In this document: positions 26,552 through 36,069 of the stretch, in pieces
Layout: each line of letters opens with the position of its first letter
Numbering within the stretch: the stretch's first letter is position 1
Assembly: GCA_963843285.1 (NCBI GenBank)
Contig: CAWJJO010000020.1
Coordinates: forward strand, 280,434-344,433
Direction of reading: 5' to 3'
DNA: 64,000 nt
Source: CAZDDB01 sp963843285
GTDB taxonomy: Bacteria; Acidobacteriota; HRBIN11; JAKEFK01
The notes under the pieces: model-generated
What the model saw: the letters and a program-made list of their open reading frames with translations, nothing else
The model's database searches: none
What the model was told of the DNA's origin: nothing
Position numbers and translations under genes: made by a program

Positions 26552-27760
26552 ATGGACCCAATGAGGAATCGCAAGCTTCTGTGGCTTCTACTGCTGATTA
26601 CCGCATTCCTTACGATTGCAGTAGTAGCTGTCCCCGTTTGGATCATTCATCCGTTCAAATCCCAGTCGCAGTCTGGACTCCAGTGGTCCTACGCGTTGCG
26701 TTGGGTATCACGAGGGTTTACCCTGGCCGGAGTCATCCTTTCCATTTTCCTTTGCGCATATCTGTGGAGGGGGTCGAAACGATGGTGGCAACGCGCGGCA
26801 TTGGTTTTGTTGATTCTTCCGCAGTGTGTTTCATTCTGGTTTGCAAGGCAGAATCACTTTGAGTGGATGTTCCATCCATTACCGGATGCTTCTTATATCC
26901 ATGCCGGTCAGGTCGATTTCATCGCTGAAACGGATATGGTTCTGGGAGTCCGAATCAATGGAGAAGCGGCCGCCTATCCGGTGCGCTTCCTTGCATATCA
27001 TCATCTTGTTCAAGACGTTGTGGGAGGCGTTCCGATCGTTGCAACCTATTGAACGCTCTGTCACACCGGTCTGGTGTGGGAAGCTGCGGTGCAGGATCGT
27101 GTGCTCCGGTTTCATTTGAACGGTATCAATAATCAGAATTTCATTATGCGGGACGAGCAAACAGGTACCTGGTGGCAGCAGGTAAGCGGCAAGGCGATCC
27201 TTGGTCCATTGAAAGGCGCGCGGTTGAAGCCGGTATCGTACGATGAGGTATCGTTTGGTCTTTGGAAGAAGGAAGCGCCCGCAAGCCGCGTGCTGCAACC
27301 CAAACAAGGAATCGAGTATGATCCTCCCAACTGGGAAGAGGAGATTAACAAACTTCCGGTTGTTTTGCATACAATGGATTGGCCGCCTCGCAAACTTGTT
27401 ATAGGAATCGTTCTGGGTGGAAATTCGAAAGCGTATCCGTTTTCGGTTCTGCAAAAACACTCTTTGTTGATAGATCAAATTGGAAGTGTACCGATTCTGA
27501 TTCTCCTGGCGGATGACCGGAAATCAGTGCGTGTGTTTGACCGAAGAGTGAACGAGCATACTCTCGAATTCTTTGTGACAACTTCGACACCTTCCAAACT
27601 GCTCGATTCTGAAACGGGCAGTGAATGGAGTTTTTCAGGAACCGCGGTCAATGGTCCCATGCACGGCCAACAACTAAAACAGATCGTGTATCTGAAAGAC
27701 TTCTGGTTTGATTGGAAAAACTACCATCCCCGGACGTTACGTTACAATTTGGGGGATTGA
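26552..27760 (+). CDS. DUF3179 family protein, probable selenoprotein (in-frame UGA as Sec)
   Basis: The frame runs 402 codons if the TGA at 27050-27052 is read as selenocysteine (residue 167). Residues 1-115 hold three or more membrane segments. The DUF3179 domain follows (VDFIAETDMVLGVRINGEAAAYPVRFLAYH, GGVPIVATY-U-TLCHTG, then DEQTGTWWQQVSGKAILGPLKG). In relatives this position is the first Cys of a TYCPLC-like CxxC motif; here it is UxxC. A hairpin just after the TGA has a GGUCU loop as in the E. coli fdhF SECIS. Sequence after the TGA is fully conserved in type for 236 residues, which argues against a simple nonsense mutation. No selA/B/C/D in the window. Start uncertain between 26552 and 26561. 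Confidence 0.82.
27062..27078 (+). promoter_or_regulatory. SECIS-like hairpin downstream of in-frame UGA
   Basis: CACACC, loop GGTCT, then GGTGTG: a perfect six-base-pair stem whose loop begins 15 bases after the TGA. A bacterial SECIS needs a short stem within about 16-37 bases of the UGA and a G at the start of the loop; the GGUCU loop is the same as in E. coli fdhF. It fits a SelB-binding element. Confidence 0.75.
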
Positions 27761-27797
27761 TCCGGAAGCGTTGAAACAACAACAAGGAGTCGGAAAA

Positions 27798-28910
27798 GTG
27801 AAAGAGCATCGGATTGAAATATTTCTTGGACGAATCTTCCTCACAATCCTGTCCGTCACGATCACTTTTGTGACGCTCGAATTGGTTAGCCGGCATTTCC
27901 TAACAACACGCTCCCAGATTGAGCAATCATTCCCCACAACGGATGAGATGAGGCATCCGAAACCGTATGTGATGTTTTCCGCGCTTCCAGGTCCAAACGC
28001 GTTCAACACATATGGTTATCGCGGGCCGATGGCAACAATGCCAAAACATCCTGACGAGTTTCGGATTTTTCTACTGGGAGGATCTACGGTGCTCCTGGGA
28101 AACCCTACGATTTCAGCTCTGCTGGAGCTCGAGTTCAAGAACTCCGGAAAGCCCAACGTAAAAGTCTACAACTGTGGAGTATTGTCGTCCGTTTCAGGGA
28201 TGGAACTGGCGCGAATTCTATACGAGCTAGCCGATCTGAAGCCCGATCTGGTGATGATGTTTAACGGCGCCAACGACATAATTTCGCCGTGGGAAAGCGA
28301 TCCAAGGCCGGGTTATCCATTTGATTTTTTAGTTGTTGAAAACAACCCATTGTTCGAGAAACCTGTCCAATCCTATCCCTTATACTTACTCACTGCTTTC
28401 GGCAGCAACCTCTTTCGTTATTTTCTGCATGATTATTTCATGGAAAATTTCTTTCATTTGAACCGGACCCGGCGGCAAAACGGATGGAAATCGGATCCAT
28501 GGCGTGAAAAGATCGCCAATACTTATGTCTCAAACCTCGTCAAGGCTGCGAAAGTTTCAAATGCGTTTGGAGCAGATTTCATCGTATTTCTTCAACCCAT
28601 GATCTATTACAAGCAGCCACTGCATGAAAAGGAGAAATATTATCTCCAGAATCCTGGGCAAACTGAGCAGGGCAATTATGCGCGTGATATACGCGCGCGG
28701 ATCCTGACAAAGCTGGAAAAAGCTTCAAATGCTACCGGATTGAAATGGGTTGATTCAACCCGCATCTATGAAGGGCTGCGGCAGAAAATCTTCGCAGATG
28801 CAATGCACACGGCTCCCGCAGGCAGAAACATAGTGGCCCAAGAGATGCATCGAAAAATCAGCACTCTGTTCGCACAACGGCTGGCGGATCGCGACGCGAG
28901 CGTTCCCTAA
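27798..28910 (+). CDS. SGNH-hydrolase-like membrane-anchored protein
   Basis: About 370 residues with one N-terminal membrane segment (IFLTILSVTITFVTLELV). The SGNH layout is visible: FLLGGSTVLLG (block I, Gly-Gly-Ser), MMFNGANDI (block III with GxND) and DAMHTAPAGRNIVAQ (block V with DxxH). Such proteins act as esterases or acyl transferases on glycans or lipids; the substrate is unknown. The open frame starts at 27708 inside the upstream gene, but the ribosome site AAGGAG precedes a GTG at 27798, which begins just before the membrane segment. It probably shares a transcript with the DUF3179 gene. Confidence 0.8.
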   Translation: MKEHRIEIFLGRIFLTILSVTITFVTLELVSRHFLTTRSQIEQSFPTTDEMRHPKPYVMFSALPGPNAFNTYGYRGPMATMPKHPDEFRIFLLGGSTVLLGNPTISALLELEFKNSGKPNVKVYNCGVLSSVSGMELARILYELADLKPDLVMMFNGANDIISPWESDPRPGYPFDFLVVENNPLFEKPVQSYPLYLLTAFGSNLFRYFLHDYFMENFFHLNRTRRQNGWKSDPWREKIANTYVSNLVKAAKVSNAFGADFIVFLQPMIYYKQPLHEKEKYYLQNPGQTEQGNYARDIRARILTKLEKASNATGLKWVDSTRIYEGLRQKIFADAMHTAPAGRNIVAQEMHRKISTLFAQRLADRDASVP

Positions 28911-29027
28911 TTCAAAAGGGATTCCGCAGTCTGAATGCTGGAATCCACTGAGCTCGAGACCATTCTGGAAGAGAAAAAAAAGGAATTTCCCCGCTGAATT
29001 ACTCACTCGCAATACTTTTTTCAGATT

Positions 29028-29549
29028 TCAATAGCCGGGCGGTCGAAATTCGCTTGATTTGCCTTTCGGGATGGAGAGGCTTTGCCAATCGGCGCCTTTC
29101 AAGGTTCGGGCGATCATCAAAATCTCCCCGACATGCATCGCATAGTGCGTGATCTGGCGCTGGATTGCCTTGATCACCGTGTGCGGCTCGGAACGGATGA
29201 ATACTGTTTTCTCCAGGTCCTCTTCGTTCAAGCAACTCATGGCTTGAAACACGCAATTCCAACCGTCCTCCCATCGCTTCATCAGCTCTTCCTTCGTTTT
29301 CACAATGTCTTCGAATTCCTGATCTCGATTCCGATCCGGCTTTTCACCATCCATGGTTAGAAACTCGGTCCAACGGGACCGCATGTTGCCACTTAGATGT
29401 TGAATCAGGATGGCAATGTTATTTCCTTCCGGCTCCAATTTCACAAACAACTGGTCGGGCTCCAACTGTGCTATCGCTCGATCCCCCTGCTTCTTCAAAC
29501 CGTGAAAATTACTCGTTGCTACTTGCAAATAAAGTATCCCGCTGCCCAT
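29028..29549 (-). CDS. DinB-superfamily protein (DUF1572)
   Basis: A 173-residue four-helix-bundle protein of the DinB/DUF1572 type. Recognisable parts are AQLEPDQLFVKLEPEGNNIA, the first His region ILIQHLSGNMRSRW, and the His pair ITHYAMHVGEI, which together suit a metal site. Members include metal-dependent thiol transferases and damage-induced proteins; this one's role is unknown. The start lies five bases after the stop of the M28 peptidase gene, so they may be co-transcribed. Confidence 0.85.
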   Translation of the reverse strand: MGSGILYLQVATSNFHGLKKQGDRAIAQLEPDQLFVKLEPEGNNIAILIQHLSGNMRSRWTEFLTMDGEKPDRNRDQEFEDIVKTKEELMKRWEDGWNCVFQAMSCLNEEDLEKTVFIRSEPHTVIKAIQRQITHYAMHVGEILMIARTLKGADWQSLSIPKGKSSEFRPPGY

Positions 29550-29554
29550 AGGAC

Positions 29555-31718
29555 TCAGCTCGATCTCCTGGAAGTGCCGCGAAGCGAGCGCAAAGTGTTG
29601 ACTCTTTTTCGAAGCGCTTGAATATACAGATTCGCCTCACTTTGCAGGAGCTTTGGATCTTTTTTGCTCAGCGCGCCCGCAAGACCAGGCAGGATTCCAT
29701 CCGATCCGGACCACAAATTGTGCTCCAGCTCATTGCCCACGAAGCCGGAGGGGCGATAAAAATCACGGGAGGCTAAGTAGATCTTCCGGTTGAGCTCCGT
29801 CCATCGCACGCTGCGAATGCGGCTTTGATGAAGCATTCGATTGCTATCGTGTTCAAAAGCTTTTGCTTCTTTTTCCCACTGATCGATCAACTTCATAGCC
29901 TGCTGAAACATCGGAATGGATTTGCCCTCTCGTTTCGCCTGTTCCTGAAGATTGTTATACGCGATTCTCCAGTATCCGGCTTCGCCAGCATAATCCAGTG
30001 GGATTGCGTCCGCGTTTGCCAGGCGGAGAGACACAAAACCCTGCAACAGAGCCATCGCAATATGGTATTCGAAAGTTGGATCGACAACCGTCTTCATCCA
30101 ATGAAAGTTTTCATAAATTGAATGGTACATTCCATAATCGGCTCCGTAATACATGTCCGAAGAAGGCAGCGCAAGCAAATAGAAGAATGGAGCGGCGTCA
30201 TCGGATGGCGATTCAAAAATCCAGGGTTCCTTCAAAACCTGATCCGGATCGAAAAATTCACCCCATCCATCGACGCTTGGAGTTGTTCTGTATCGATTCT
30301 GCAGATCGCGCCACGCTTCATACATCGTCTTTCCTGTCTTTGGATCTTTGATGTTTTGCGTAACCTCACGAAAGAGCGAATGTAGAAGCGGGTGCGCGGT
30401 CACGCTGAGCGGCCGGTCCGTGTTGAATACGGACGAGTCCATATTGATGCATGCAACCGCCTTTTGCAGCAATTCATCCCGATGATGCTCCACCCATTCC
30501 GTGCTGCCGCCAAGGATCATCTCTTCAGCATCCCAGAATGCAAGGATGAGAGTACGCCTGGGCCGGGAACCCTCCTTCAAGAGCTCCCCGATTCCGCGAG
30601 CGAGCTCAAGCAACGATGCAGTTCCGCTGGAAGGATCACCTGCTCCATAGATCCAGGCATCATGATGGTTGCCGACAATGATCCATTGATCCGGTTCCGC
30701 TTCACCTTCGATCCGGCTGATGACATTCAAAATCGGACGATCCCGATTGTCCATCTCAGTTTTGATATGCAGTTTTGCCGGACCGGGACCGAGCTTGTAT
30801 GGCAACGGAAGATCTCCTTGCATGTGATGTGGCGCTACCGGTCCGCCCAGCAATCTCAGAATCCGTTCCGCGCTGCGGTAGGAAATCGGAAGAATCGGAA
30901 TTTTAGGGAACGCAACCTCTTCAGGTCGCAATCGTTTCGCATTTTCAATCGAGGCAAAACCGGGAGAGAGCGGATCGCCCTCATACGGAAGTCCAAGAAT
31001 CGATCGTCGCATGATGGCGCCCGGCGGACGCCAGTCGCCGTTCGGGTAAACATCGCCATATCGATAGCCATCTTCCTGCGGATCAGAATAGAGAACTACG
31101 CCTACCGCGCCGCAGCGTTCGGCGTTTCGAATCTTCGTTCCTTCACCTGTCCCGAAATAACGCAGCAGAAGTATTTTGCCTGTCAGATCGATCCCGGCCG
31201 CCTGAATCTCTTTCAGATCTTCTTCTGAACCATGAGCTGCATAAACGACATCACCAATTGCTTCGCCGCTTGGTGAATAACCATCCCAACCTGGATGTTC
31301 CGCAACGTGATCTGTGAACTCGTCTCCTTCGACTCGATCTTCCGTCGTTGGTATCGCTTCACGGACGCGGAACTACGAGCTCAACGGAGACGGACACCGG
31401 CGCGGGAAGATAAGCTTGATACGTTTGGATCTCGGCGGGCAATCCGTAGCCGGTCAACTGCTCCTTTATATATTCCGCCGTGATGCGAGCGCCATCGGTA
31501 CCGGTGCGATGCGGCCGGCTTGTGAGCCATCTCAGATGCTTTTCTGCATTCTCCGGTCTCAGAATTGCGGTCAGTTGCTTTTCCAGATTCCATTGCCGTT
31601 GCGCAGACTCAGGGGCAAATCCATTCAGCGGCGGGGGTTCTTGATTTGCAGCTGGACATACTCCAATGAACGAAAGAATCACCAAAAAAAATAGATTGTT
31701 CCTTTGTCTACTCATCAT
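29555..31718 (-). CDS. M28-family peptidase, glutamate carboxypeptidase II-like (frameshifted)
   Basis: A secreted zinc peptidase of about 720 residues interrupted by one frameshift. The 5' part (31359-31718; signal peptide NNLFFLVILSFIGVCPAA) ends after SVSVELVVPRP. The frame that continues carries REAIPTTEDRVEGDEF, the PA-domain segment GTGEGTKIRNAERCGAVGVV, then the M28 core: ligands in GNHHDAWIYGAGDPSSGT, WDAEEMILGG and CINMDSS, and a C-terminal transferrin-receptor-like helical domain. Shift site lies within 31359-31375. The ORF extends upstream through a palindromic repeat, so the ATG at 31718 (or 31715) is preferred. Sequencing indel or a fresh pseudogene are both possible. Confidence 0.85.
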
Positions 31719-31759
31719 TCCCACTCTCATTGGCCAGAGGCCGAGACTGTTGATAATCT

Positions 31760-31835
31760 GTAGGGGCGACCCTTGTGGTCGCCCGCTCAGAATTTGCGTC
31801 TCGTCGAAGCGGGCGGGGACAAGCCCCGCCCCTAC
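31760..31835. repeat. Palindromic repeat, family B
   Basis: TAGGGGCGACCCTTGTGGTC at the left and GGACAAGCCCCGCCCCTA at the right form an imperfect inverted repeat. It resembles the perfect element at 16115-16193 and lies between the propeller-protein gene and the M28 peptidase gene. Confidence 0.75.
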
Positions 31836-31840
31836 CATCT

Positions 31841-33010
31841 CTACAAGATATCGGCATGCAAAACGGAGTGGATCAGGATGAGGTCCAGGCCTGATTTGAA
31901 ATCCTTCAGGTGCAGATCGTTCTTGTAGAGGTAGTAAACTCTTGTGTGTTGTGCCGTGAAACCAACCAGGCGAAGCGCCTGATCTAGAACCATCGTTGAG
32001 TCTACGGCGCTTGTATTCATTTTCCACAACGATTGCTCCCGACCATCCAGAGAGAATCGGGAAAAGAAGAATCCGTTTTCAGAAGTCTCCGGATAGCGAT
32101 AGGAGTACGTTTTTTCGGCAACCCACTCGCTGTCCAGGTTCGTGCCGTCCGGATTGATCGAAGCGATGCGTGATTTCGTGTTGGAATGAGTAGCGTCGAC
32201 CGGAATCTCATCGTTGATTGTGAAAAAGATTCTATTGTCCGGTCCCCAGGCTACCGACAGAATCGATCCTTTGACTGCATCAAAGATTTTTTTTAGCCGG
32301 GTCGATTCCACAACATAAAGTTGCCGGTAACTCGCCGCCACAACCGAACCTTTGGAAACATCGACAGATCGAATTCCGGCGCCGGTTGCAACCGGGGTTT
32401 GCTTGCCCGTAAGAATGTCCCGACGAAAGACTCCCAGGCTTTGCAGATCTTTTTTGTGTACAACTCCGTCCACTCCAAATACGATATTTTGATTGTCGGC
32501 CCAAACCGGACATTGCGCGATTGTCTTCGTCTGAAGAAGACGCTGGTCGTTTCCCAGTTCATCGGCGATGGTAATATTCGATTCCTCCGGGAAGTCACTC
32601 TGCAGTTTTCGAGTCAGGAAGGGATGCTGAAGCACGATGTGATTTGAATGGACAGAGCCCAATTTGGAAGAAAGCAGGACATCTAGCCGGATGTTTTCCG
32701 AATTCTGCGCGCCGGCAATTTTTCGTACGGCGGGTCTACCTTGAAGCTGATAGGAAATTTCCCGGGTCCCGGGCGCCAATCGAATTAAGTAGAATCCCGA
32801 CTCATCCGAAATCACCGCGGCATTCTTCCAGCGCACCTGCACGCCCGCAAGCGGCTGCAGAGTCACAGCGTCGTAGATTCTGCCCGATACCGCAAAGACG
32901 GATGCTGAAGCAGCCGCTTCGAGTTGCGCCGCGACAAGAACGACTAGAAGTGTTGCCGTGAGATGCCGGAATGCGCGTTTACCAGCCGCTGAAAAAGTCG
33001 CCAACCGCAT
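31841..33010 (-). CDS. Exported protein: carboxypeptidase-like domain plus beta-propeller-like region
   Basis: About 389 residues. A signal peptide (LTATLLVVLVAAQLEAAASA) precedes a carboxypeptidase regulatory-like domain (VSGRIYDAVTLQPLAGVQV, DESGFYLIRLAPG). The rest has TolB/PD40-like blade patterns (PVWADNQNIVFGVDG, ILSVAWGPDNRIFFTIND, SRIASINPDGTNLDSEW), so a beta-propeller is likely. Function unknown. The open frame begins at a GTG (33022); the ATG at 33010 after GGAATCGGAG is preferred. It overlaps the end of the C39-like gene by 32 bases. Confidence 0.7.
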   Translation of the reverse strand: MRLATFSAAGKRAFRHLTATLLVVLVAAQLEAAASASVFAVSGRIYDAVTLQPLAGVQVRWKNAAVISDESGFYLIRLAPGTREISYQLQGRPAVRKIAGAQNSENIRLDVLLSSKLGSVHSNHIVLQHPFLTRKLQSDFPEESNITIADELGNDQRLLQTKTIAQCPVWADNQNIVFGVDGVVHKKDLQSLGVFRRDILTGKQTPVATGAGIRSVDVSKGSVVAASYRQLYVVESTRLKKIFDAVKGSILSVAWGPDNRIFFTINDEIPVDATHSNTKSRIASINPDGTNLDSEWVAEKTYSYRYPETSENGFFFSRFSLDGREQSLWKMNTSAVDSTMVLDQALRLVGFTAQHTRVYYLYKNDLHLKDFKSGLDLILIHSVLHADIL

Positions 33011-34163
33011 CTCCGATTCCACTGACGACGTCCCCTACTGCATCTACCACTCCGGTTGCAACGTCGGCGAACCCTTCGCCAATCCCGGATGCAAAATCGC
33101 CAAAATTCCCGTCAAACAAACTTTCAAACGCGCCACCCCAACTATCGAGCGCTTCGCCAACACCGTTTCCCAGATCGCCCAGCACTGCGCCTGCAGTGTC
33201 CACCAGGCCGGCAAGGGGCTGCAAAAGATTCTCCAGAACCGGAATCCCTTCTAATTTGTCATGCAGCCATTGACCGCCCAGTGAAAAAAGGCCCCCGACT
33301 CCGGAAATGATCGTCTGAGCAAGCCCACCGGGAACCTGAAAGATTCCATGAACGACACTTCCAACGCTGTCAAAACTCCCAATCCGATCCAGCCCATTTG
33401 TGAGATTGGTAACTCCATCAAGTGTACCAAGAACGGCTTCGACACCGTCATTTCGCCCCGGGGGCAAAGCGGCCCCCTCAGGGCCAAACGCCATGAAGTA
33501 GTTATCAAATCCGAATCCGACATTGCCCCACATCCTTTCGAACTCAGCGGCCGGCATTCTCCCCTCTCCTCCTTCCACAGCAGCAGTAGCAGGATCATCT
33601 CCACGATTCGGGTCGTGATAGAGGATGAATTCCTCACCGGTCACCGGATCTGTTTCATAGCCCGTGATCACGATGTAATGCTGGCCGTCGATGTTATACC
33701 CCATTCCCTGACTGTCTGCCTGGATCATAGCTTGAACGGGAAAGCCTTTGTCGATCATGGCCTTCACTTCTTCCAACGAGCCATTGTTGTAACCTTCCGC
33801 AGCGACTCCGTTATCGCGCGCAAATTCAAGGATGTCGTTTGGTGAGGTAAAGGTATTCATCCGGCGGATGACACTATCGATATCTGCCGTGGTGAATGAT
33901 TTTCCCGTCAGATAGCTCATGATCATCGCCAGACTTGTCGTTCCGCAGGCATTTTGCGTGCCTTGATCGAGAAACGGCATTTTGTCCGCATCCGGGATTC
34001 GCGTTGGCCCGGAGGTGAGAGCTTGCGACGTTGTTCCAATGTTGGGCGCGCCGGAAGTGACCTGTTCCAAAAGATCCTGTTGAGTTCCCAGGATGCCCTG
34101 CGCTTGCTGGGTTTTTTGTGCTGTTTGTGTTTCCTGCGTGTCTGAAAATGTCCTGAAACGCAC
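32979..34163 (-). CDS. C39-like papain-fold cysteine protease with glycine-rich tail
   Basis: A protein of about 394 residues. The catalytic Cys lies in QGTQNACGTTSLAMIM, the His in GQHYIVITGYE, and an Asp or Asn in LYHDPNRGDD, matching C39-like (Peptidase_C39_2) domains. The last 150 residues are an unusual run of glycine-spaced amphipathic repeats (GDLGNGVGEALDSWGG, GIGEGFADVATGVVDAVGD). No signal peptide is seen. The GTG at 34163 lacks a ribosome site, while a strong AGGAGG precedes an ATG at 34188 in another frame; a one-base error near the start would join them. A self-cleaving or membrane-active tail is possible but unproven. Confidence 0.72.
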   Translation of the reverse strand: MRFRTFSDTQETQTAQKTQQAQGILGTQQDLLEQVTSGAPNIGTTSQALTSGPTRIPDADKMPFLDQGTQNACGTTSLAMIMSYLTGKSFTTADIDSVIRRMNTFTSPNDILEFARDNGVAAEGYNNGSLEEVKAMIDKGFPVQAMIQADSQGMGYNIDGQHYIVITGYETDPVTGEEFILYHDPNRGDDPATAAVEGGEGRMPAAEFERMWGNVGFGFDNYFMAFGPEGAALPPGRNDGVEAVLGTLDGVTNLTNGLDRIGSFDSVGSVVHGIFQVPGGLAQTIISGVGGLFSLGGQWLHDKLEGIPVLENLLQPLAGLVDTAGAVLGDLGNGVGEALDSWGGAFESLFDGNFGDFASGIGEGFADVATGVVDAVGDVVSGIGDAVGDFFSGW

Positions 34164-34291
34164 CTGAGAAAATTCGCCGAATATCCATAGCGTCCCTCCT
34201 GAGTGGTTTGTGCCGCTCTTAGTTTATATCGGCTGTTTTTTGAAAAGGTTGCCTGGCCCCATTCTAGCACACGCATGATAGCATCGGAGTC

Positions 34292-34918
34292 GTGTCAACT
34301 CTCTGGCAAGAACTGGTTGTTGTGCTCGCCTGGTATCTGTTTGTCGTCTTGACGCAAAGATTGATGTTACGAACCGGTTCACGGAAGCTCCTTCACGTAG
34401 TCGTCGGTTGCAGTATCATTCCCCTTGTTTTCTGGATCGAACACTGGATTGTTGCCGCAATTCCCACGATCACAGTCCTGTCTGCAAATGCGGGAGCGAA
34501 CAAGACTCGTTTGAACCCGGCCGGAGTTTACCTCATTCGACTCTACCCTTTCTTTGCCGTTGTAGTTCCCGCGTTCCTTCTGCTCTTTTTTTGGAACAAA
34601 CACCGGATCGATGTCGTTGCGCAATCCGTGCTTCTAATGTCCTTCGGTGATGCAGCTGCAGCGCTTGTAGGAAAGCGTTTTGGGTCCGGCAGGATCATGT
34701 GGACTGGAAAAAGTCTGCAGGGCCTGCTTGCGTTCGTTCTCGCGTCATTCTTGACACTTCTGCTTTCGGATTGGTTTCTTTTCCACGAACCGGTGTTGCT
34801 CTCAAGATTGCTCTCAGTATCGTTGATTTGCGGTGTCGTTGAATTCATGCTCCCTGGAGCATGGGACAATCCAGCGGTTTTGACGATTTCAGCGCTGCTG
34901 TTGGGCTTTGCGTTTTAG
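34292..34918 (+). CDS. Dolichol kinase / phytol kinase-like CTP-dependent membrane protein
   Basis: A 208-residue polytopic protein similar to the dolichol/phytol kinase and phosphatidate cytidylyltransferase group. Family marks are RKLLHVVVG near the start, SFGDAAAALVGKRFG and GKSLQGLLAF in the centre, and EFMLPGAWDN near the end. Such enzymes phosphorylate isoprenoid or lipid alcohols with CTP. The start is a GTG with GGAG two bases upstream, which is tight spacing. It converges with the radical SAM gene, overlapping by four bases. Confidence 0.82.
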   Translation: MSTLWQELVVVLAWYLFVVLTQRLMLRTGSRKLLHVVVGCSIIPLVFWIEHWIVAAIPTITVLSANAGANKTRLNPAGVYLIRLYPFFAVVVPAFLLLFFWNKHRIDVVAQSVLLMSFGDAAAALVGKRFGSGRIMWTGKSLQGLLAFVLASFLTLLLSDWFLFHEPVLLSRLLSVSLICGVVEFMLPGAWDNPAVLTISALLLGFAF

Positions 34919-36069
34919 CGCAAGACAAGCCAGTTGATCAGATCCTTCGCCTTCTTGCCGAGCGATCGTACGGAGCTCTGCAAATCAGAAACTGGATGCG
35001 AGTAGAAGCCGTTAGATGAAAATTCGGCGACCGGATTGCCTTGCTCCTGAACCTTATGACAATCCTTGTCCTGTATCATCACGATGCCGGTGTCGCCGTA
35101 AGTAACCGCGGGACATCCGCCGCGACAGGCTTTCCATGCCCCGCATCCGTCGCAAGCGCCTTCCGGAGCTTTGCGCCGGAGCGAAACTAGTAGGGGATGG
35201 GATTGCCACAGTTTGGTCAGATCGTCTTTCCGGATGTTTCCCAATACTTTGCGGATTCTACAATAATAGATGTCGCCCGAAGAAGCATCGACTTCGATCA
35301 ATTCTGTGTTGTCGCACTGGCACAGATCTGTAGCCAGCCCCCACAGGCCCTTTGTCCGTTGATACTCTTCCATGGGAAGCAAATGAGCCAGCGGATCGAA
35401 GAAAAGCAGAAGCCGTTTATAGCGGATCTCTTGCGCATGATCGAGAATGTTCTTAAAGATGCTCCAGTAGTTCCCTTCCGTTCGAACCTCATTCAAGACT
35501 GCCTGGCCCAGCCGGACCGGTCTCGCAAACTTTGCGCCTGCCACGTTCAACTTGCGGACCAAATCCAGAAGCTGCGGGGCTTCCTCCATATTGATACCCG
35601 GCAACAAAACATAACTCAGTACGGTGAAGATTCGCGCCTGCTTCAACGCCTCGATCCCGCGCATCGTTTTGGCCCAGGATCCGCGCCCGCGAACTTGATC
35701 GTGTGTCGCTTCGGTAGCTCCATCCAGACTGACCTGCGCGATTTTCAACCCCGCATCCGATAGACTGAACGCACGCTCCGGATCAATTAAAGTAGCGTTG
35801 GTTACGAGACGCAACTTGAATCTTCGCCGTACCGCAAGACGAATGATTTGTTCCAGATCGGCTCTTAACGTCGGCTCCCCTCCGCCGATCGTCAGGAGGT
35901 GTGGACCTCTCTCTCTGTAGGCGCGCCCAAGGCTTTTAAATCGCAAAAGAATATCATCGATCGCCTGGATTGACGGATCTTTGAAGGCTCCAAATTCCTC
36001 CCAGTAACAGTGGACACACCGGAGGTTGCACCGGTCGGTTATATTGAGATGAAAGCGATGTTTGCGCAT
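34915..36069 (-). CDS. Radical SAM/SPASM protein
   Basis: A 384-residue radical SAM enzyme. The [4Fe-4S]-SAM motif is CNLRCVHC near residue 14; GGGEPTLR and VSLDGATEATHDQVRG follow in the usual order. The C-terminal SPASM region has Cys clusters (LCQCDN, YYCRIRK, CDGCGAWKACRGGCP, DKDC) for auxiliary clusters. Members often mature peptides or modify small substrates. No obvious short precursor gene lies beside it, and the last 40 residues extend past the SPASM domain, so the target is unknown. Confidence 0.88.
   Translation of the reverse strand: MRKHRFHLNITDRCNLRCVHCYWEEFGAFKDPSIQAIDDILLRFKSLGRAYRERGPHLLTIGGGEPTLRADLEQIIRLAVRRRFKLRLVTNATLIDPERAFSLSDAGLKIAQVSLDGATEATHDQVRGRGSWAKTMRGIEALKQARIFTVLSYVLLPGINMEEAPQLLDLVRKLNVAGAKFARPVRLGQAVLNEVRTEGNYWSIFKNILDHAQEIRYKRLLLFFDPLAHLLPMEEYQRTKGLWGLATDLCQCDNTELIEVDASSGDIYYCRIRKVLGNIRKDDLTKLWQSHPLLVSLRRKAPEGACDGCGAWKACRGGCPAVTYGDTGIVMIQDKDCHKVQEQGNPVAEFSSNGFYSHPVSDLQSSVRSLGKKAKDLINWLVLR

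Noticed and set aside
26552..27052. Treating the DUF3179 gene as two separate genes or as a nonsense mutant
   Set aside because: Both halves are one domain in the same frame, the TGA falls on a conserved Cys position and a SECIS-like hairpin follows; a nonsense mutation remains a weaker alternative.
31719..32027. N-terminal extension of the M28 peptidase
   Set aside because: The extension crosses a palindromic repeat and lacks a signal peptide; the signal begins at the ATG near 31718.
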